Assembly: GCA_965658435.1 (NCBI GenBank)
Contig: CBFHSE010000002.1
Location: 1 to 64,000, forward strand
From: JADHLN01 sp965658435
Lineage (GTDB): Bacteria; Pseudomonadota; Alphaproteobacteria; Rickettsiales; JABIRX01
DNA length: 64,000 nt
Reading direction: 5' to 3'
The first letter of the stretch is position 1. Each line of letters opens with the position of its first letter. Both the position numbers and the translations under genes were made by a program. Below, one piece after another: positions 61,116 through 64,000 of this stretch. The notes beneath the pieces were generated by a model. The model saw nothing but the letters and a program-made list of their open reading frames with translations, made no database searches and had not been told where the DNA came from.

Positions 61116-61682
61116 ATGAGCAAATATATAGCATATAAAAAAGATGGGGAATTTGATTTAGATGAAGGCTTTATTGATCAAAGCTGTTTTAAAGGAAAAA
61201 CCAATAAAGAAATTAAGAAAATTTTTGCTAAAGATGGCTTTGATTTGGAGATTATTGGTCAGGATAAATTTAAAGAATTAACCTCAAATCAAATTGATCC
61301 AATTAAGATAGCTAAAACAAAGAAATATGACGAAATTGAGACCTTAAGAAAATCATATCAATTTGCACCGATCATCTATCAAGATTTAGAATTTTCGACC
61401 TCAATATTGGCAAGGCAGAACATAGTTGGAGTTATCTCAATTTTAAAAAATAACCCAGAATTAAGCAGTCATTATTGGAAGGATAATGATGATACGCAGT
61501 GTAATTTCACCTTAAGCGATTTTGAAAATCTATTAGCCATAATTTCTAAAAGGGACAGCAAATTATACTACATAGAAGCACAGCTTAATAATGAAATATC
61601 TAAAAAATCAGATCCAATAATCTTAGAAGAAATTAATATCAAGGAATCTTGGAAATCTTTTGAAGCAAGTTACTCGAAATAA
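61116..61682 (+). CDS. tail fibre assembly-like protein (DUF4376-like)
   Basis: 188 residues. The segment TKKYDEIETLRKSYQFAPIIYQDLEFSTSILARQNIVGVI recalls DUF4376-type fibre assembly/chaperone proteins with a helix plus a Q-N/I pattern. It lies between two fibres, the typical place. N-terminal domain unrecognised. Confidence 0.72.
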   Translation: MSKYIAYKKDGEFDLDEGFIDQSCFKGKTNKEIKKIFAKDGFDLEIIGQDKFKELTSNQIDPIKIAKTKKYDEIETLRKSYQFAPIIYQDLEFSTSILARQNIVGVISILKNNPELSSHYWKDNDDTQCNFTLSDFENLLAIISKRDSKLYYIEAQLNNEISKKSDPIILEEINIKESWKSFEASYSK

Positions 61683-61684
61683 AA

Positions 61685-63763
61685 ATGCCCACTTATTACA
61701 GTCTTATAACCAATATTGGTCTGATAAATCATGCTAACGCTGCCAATAATTTGGTGAAAATTGATTTAACCCAAATGGCAGTTGGCGATAGCAATGGAGC
61801 TTATTATGATCCTGATGGCAGTGAAACTGCTTTACAAAATGAGCTTCATAGAGTCAACCTAACCCATGTGGTTATTGATGAAAACAACCCTAATCAGCTA
61901 ATTGTTGAAGCGGTAATAGAAGAAGTTGTTGGCCCATTTTACATCAGGGAGGTTGGAATATTTGATTCTAATGGCGATCTTTTTGCCATAGGTAAATATC
62001 CAGAAACCTTTAAACCAAATTTACCAACAGGATCAGGAAAAAGGCTTTATATCAGAATGATTCTTGGTTTTGCAAATGCTCCAAGTGTAAATCTAATCAT
62101 TAATAATGACATTAATCTTGATCCAAATTTTTCAACCAATGTCAATAATGAGCTAAATAATAGATTAAAAATTTCAGAAAATCTTGCCGATTTAACTGAT
62201 ATTGATGCTGCTAAGTCAAATCTTGGCATAGGAAATTCTCAGGAAGGATTTGCAGGGCTTATAGAATTAGCAACCCAAGAAGAAGTTGATACAAAAACCG
62301 ATGATTCTAAGGCTTTGACTGCAAAGAAATTAGCAGATCAAGTAGATTTTTCTCAAATAAATCAAAACTCTACTTCAAAATTTGTTGCCAAATTGCCAAT
62401 AAGCAGAACTTCTAGGCAGGCAATGGCAGTTATTATGAAGGATGGAGGAATTAAGATATGGGGTCGAGGATATGCCAATGGAAATACAGATGGCGGAGGC
62501 GGAGATCATTATTTACCAATAAATTTAGCAGTTGATCCAGAAAATCCACCAACAACTAAATTTACCCAAGTTTCTCTTGGCGCTCATTCTGGCTTTGCTT
62601 TAGATGAGGAAGGTAAAGTTTATTCTTGGGGGTATAATGCTCAAGGCCATCTAGGACATTCAGATACAGTAGAAAAACCTTATGCCAAAAGAATAGAATA
62701 TTTTGTAACCAATAATATTCAAATAAAGGAAATTATCACCTTTAATGAAATTGGCCATAATGATGTATCGGCAGTATTTTTTATAACTACTAATAATCAT
62801 GTTTATGGTTGTGGTGATAATCAGCAAGGAGTTTTAGGCGATGGCACTACAACCAATAGATATACTCCAATTAGAATTGGTACTTTAGAAAATGTAGTTC
62901 AAGTTGTGTTGACCTGTGGTAATGCCGGAACTGCATATTTTAGAACTGACGATGGAGCTGGAAATAAAGAATTATGGGTAACTGGTTGGAATGCTAATGG
63001 ACAGCTGGGTGTTGGTCACACTTCACGAGTAACAATACCAACAAAAATATCGCCTTTTAATAATGTTTCTCATGTTGCAGCTTGTGGCGGAGTAGATACC
63101 GCAGGATCATCTACTTACGGCAGTGCCATATTAATTGATAGTGGCAAAGTTTATACTACAGGATATGGTGGTCATGGTCAATTAGGTCATGGAAATGGCT
63201 CTAATCTATCAACATGGACAGAGGTTGCTAATCTTAGTGGGATTGTTGATGCTGGAATGGTTGGCACTCCCTACACAACAACTTATATCATTGATTCAGG
63301 CGGAAATATATTACTATGCGGCTATAATGGATATGGTCAATTAGGGCTTGGTCACACTAGCAATTCCAGTGTTTTTGTATCTCCAAATGGTGGAGATTTG
63401 GGGTTTCAAGGAAATATTAAGAAAGTTCTTTTGGCTGGTGATAAAAGTTATCAGGATATCATAATATTAGATAATGATGGTCAAATTTATGGCAGTGGTT
63501 ATGGCTATTATGGAAGCTTATCTAGAGGCGGTTATGCAAATTATAATCATACATCCTTTAAGAAGGCTATAAAGTCAAAAATCGCTTACGAGAATAGAAA
63601 ATGCATAGATATAACATCAGCTGGTTATAGCTATGTTTATTGTATCTTTGCCTTATATGATGATGGAACTCTTCGTGTAACTGGTCACAATCACTATGGA
63701 ATGCAAGGCTATGGCTCTCATTTAAGCATTCATTCCAAGACCTATAATGATGTAACTTTCTAG
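61685..63763 (+). CDS. tail fibre with RCC1-like beta-propeller receptor domain
   Basis: 692 residues. Residues 1-190 resemble the fibre at 60102 almost throughout. From about residue 245, eight copies of an RCC1 unit follow, each with a strand, a turn such as (V/I)Y(S/T/G)(W/C/T)G and G.(L)G.G: VYSWGYNAQGHLGHS, VYGCGDNQQGVLGDG, LWVTGWNANGQLGVG, VYTTGYGGHGQLGHG, ILLCGYNGYGQLGLG, IYGSGYGYYGSLSRG and LRVTGHNHYGMQGYG, plus a first divergent one. These would form a seven-bladed propeller, a protein- or glycan-binding head. An alternative or mixed fibre. Confidence 0.9.
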   Translation: MPTYYSLITNIGLINHANAANNLVKIDLTQMAVGDSNGAYYDPDGSETALQNELHRVNLTHVVIDENNPNQLIVEAVIEEVVGPFYIREVGIFDSNGDLFAIGKYPETFKPNLPTGSGKRLYIRMILGFANAPSVNLIINNDINLDPNFSTNVNNELNNRLKISENLADLTDIDAAKSNLGIGNSQEGFAGLIELATQEEVDTKTDDSKALTAKKLADQVDFSQINQNSTSKFVAKLPISRTSRQAMAVIMKDGGIKIWGRGYANGNTDGGGGDHYLPINLAVDPENPPTTKFTQVSLGAHSGFALDEEGKVYSWGYNAQGHLGHSDTVEKPYAKRIEYFVTNNIQIKEIITFNEIGHNDVSAVFFITTNNHVYGCGDNQQGVLGDGTTTNRYTPIRIGTLENVVQVVLTCGNAGTAYFRTDDGAGNKELWVTGWNANGQLGVGHTSRVTIPTKISPFNNVSHVAACGGVDTAGSSTYGSAILIDSGKVYTTGYGGHGQLGHGNGSNLSTWTEVANLSGIVDAGMVGTPYTTTYIIDSGGNILLCGYNGYGQLGLGHTSNSSVFVSPNGGDLGFQGNIKKVLLAGDKSYQDIIILDNDGQIYGSGYGYYGSLSRGGYANYNHTSFKKAIKSKIAYENRKCIDITSAGYSYVYCIFALYDDGTLRVTGHNHYGMQGYGSHLSIHSKTYNDVTF

Positions 63764-63788
63764 TAAAATTCAAAAGAAAAATAATAAA

Positions 63789-64000
63789 ATGAGCGCTAAT
63801 ATCAACAAGGTATATCGCTACCCTTCAGAACTTCAGTTGAAGTTTCCTGAAGGGTTGAGTGAGATAAAATTTTTAAGTGAGATTGATGGGTTTAATTATT
63901 TGTCAATCAGACAAAATGATGATAATGAAATAAGCCTTCCCATTGAGTTTGAGGAAACAAAAACTCCAGAAATATTACTAACCAAAATCAGGAAAAAGAA
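63789..64000 (+). CDS. phage tail-region protein, incomplete at the window end
   Basis: At least 70 residues, starting MSANINKVYRYPSELQLKF with ATG 63789; open to the last base. The N-terminal part is beta-rich and mildly acidic (DNEISLPIEFEE). Not recognised. It follows the RCC1 fibre by 25 bp and could be another fibre-related gene. Confidence 0.6.
   Translation, partial: MSANINKVYRYPSELQLKFPEGLSEIKFLSEIDGFNYLSIRQNDDNEISLPIEFEETKTPEILLTKIRKK

Larger units (their letters stand above)
28218..64000. mobile_element. prophage with serine recombinase, metal cargo, lambda/Mu-like head and P2-like tail (right end outside window)
   Basis: From the recombinase module to the window end the genes form a standard temperate-phage order: integration (28.2-30.6 kb), cargo (30.7-33.4), regulator (33.4-33.9), unknown early genes (34.0-36.1), replication (36.2-44.8), methyltransferases (45.7-48.6), packaging and head (49.3-57.4) and tail (57.4-64.0). 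Nearly all genes after 34 kb point right. Baseplate genes imply a contractile tail, but sheath and tube genes are not reached. Lysis genes are not seen. The left attachment site should lie between cspA and the recombinase (27.96-28.22 kb); no repeat can be tested because attR is outside. Confidence 0.85.

Overview
The window is AT-rich, densely packed bacterial DNA that most resembles an intracellular alphaproteobacterium of the Rickettsiales/Holosporales kind. The evidence is a complete iscR-iscS-iscU-iscA-hscB-hscA-fdx cluster, a zapA / 6S RNA / 5-formyltetrahydrofolate cyclo-ligase neighbourhood, a T2SS-type pseudopilin, an ankyrin protein, a TIGR02186-TauE pair and strong A/T codon bias. 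The species cannot be named from sequence alone. Family names are recognised from motifs and remembered family features; no database search was run.

Region 1 (1-22.9 kb) is ordinary chromosome. It holds housekeeping genes on both strands: pseudopilin, MDR-type reductase, XerC, transaldolase, SerB, FtsH, RsfS, a TauE/TIGR02186 pair, photolyase, MAPEG, DUF2237, ankyrin protein, tRNA-Thr, TatA, a putative zincin, PabA/TrpG, ZapA, 6S RNA, 5-FCL and an alpha/beta hydrolase. The Fe-S operon follows, then ComF, RpsU and tRNA-Ser(GCT). Several convergent neighbours overlap at their stop codons.

Region 2 (22.9-28.2 kb) is accessory. A complete IS5-family-like element with inverted repeats and a probable 8-bp target duplication is followed by a leftward three-gene operon: a tandem-duplicated D-Ala-D-Ala-ligase-like ATP-grasp protein, a TPR lipoprotein and a NYN-domain protein. 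A cold-shock protein gene comes next.

Region 3 (28.2 kb to the window end) is a prophage whose right end lies outside the window. Its left part is a large serine recombinase with its usual HTH, DUF2924 and small-protein partners. A metal-handling cargo follows: beta-barrel protein, HMA protein, MerT-like protein, GDT1/UPF0016, CsoR-like repressor and DedA/YqaA-like protein, with a visible CsoR-type G-tract operator in front. An S24/LexA-UmuD-like regulator faces an unrecognised two-gene operon. Replication genes come next (AlpA-like HTH, RecA-like ATPase, DUF669-like protein, SF2 helicase, PD-(D/E)XK nuclease, Toprim primase-helicase, RuvC-like resolvase), then two DNA methyltransferases. The packaging and head genes are lambda/Mu-like (GpA terminase, portal, S49 protease, decoration, gpT-like capsid). 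The tail genes are P2-like (V-W-J-I-H), and the second fibre carries an RCC1-type beta-propeller.

The observations most worth a second look are: (i) the C5-methyltransferase gene, overprinted almost end to end by a second open frame with regular W-P-T repeats; (ii) an attenuator-like leader in front of it; (iii) the RCC1-propeller tail fibre; (iv) the unrecognised operon next to the phage regulator; (v) the tandem ATP-grasp/TPR/NYN operon; (vi) an 11-bp-phased C-tract (G-quadruplex on the other strand) between the unknown operon and the replication genes; and (vii) a repeat-rich, hairpin-rich segment behind the primase-helicase that could be a replication origin.
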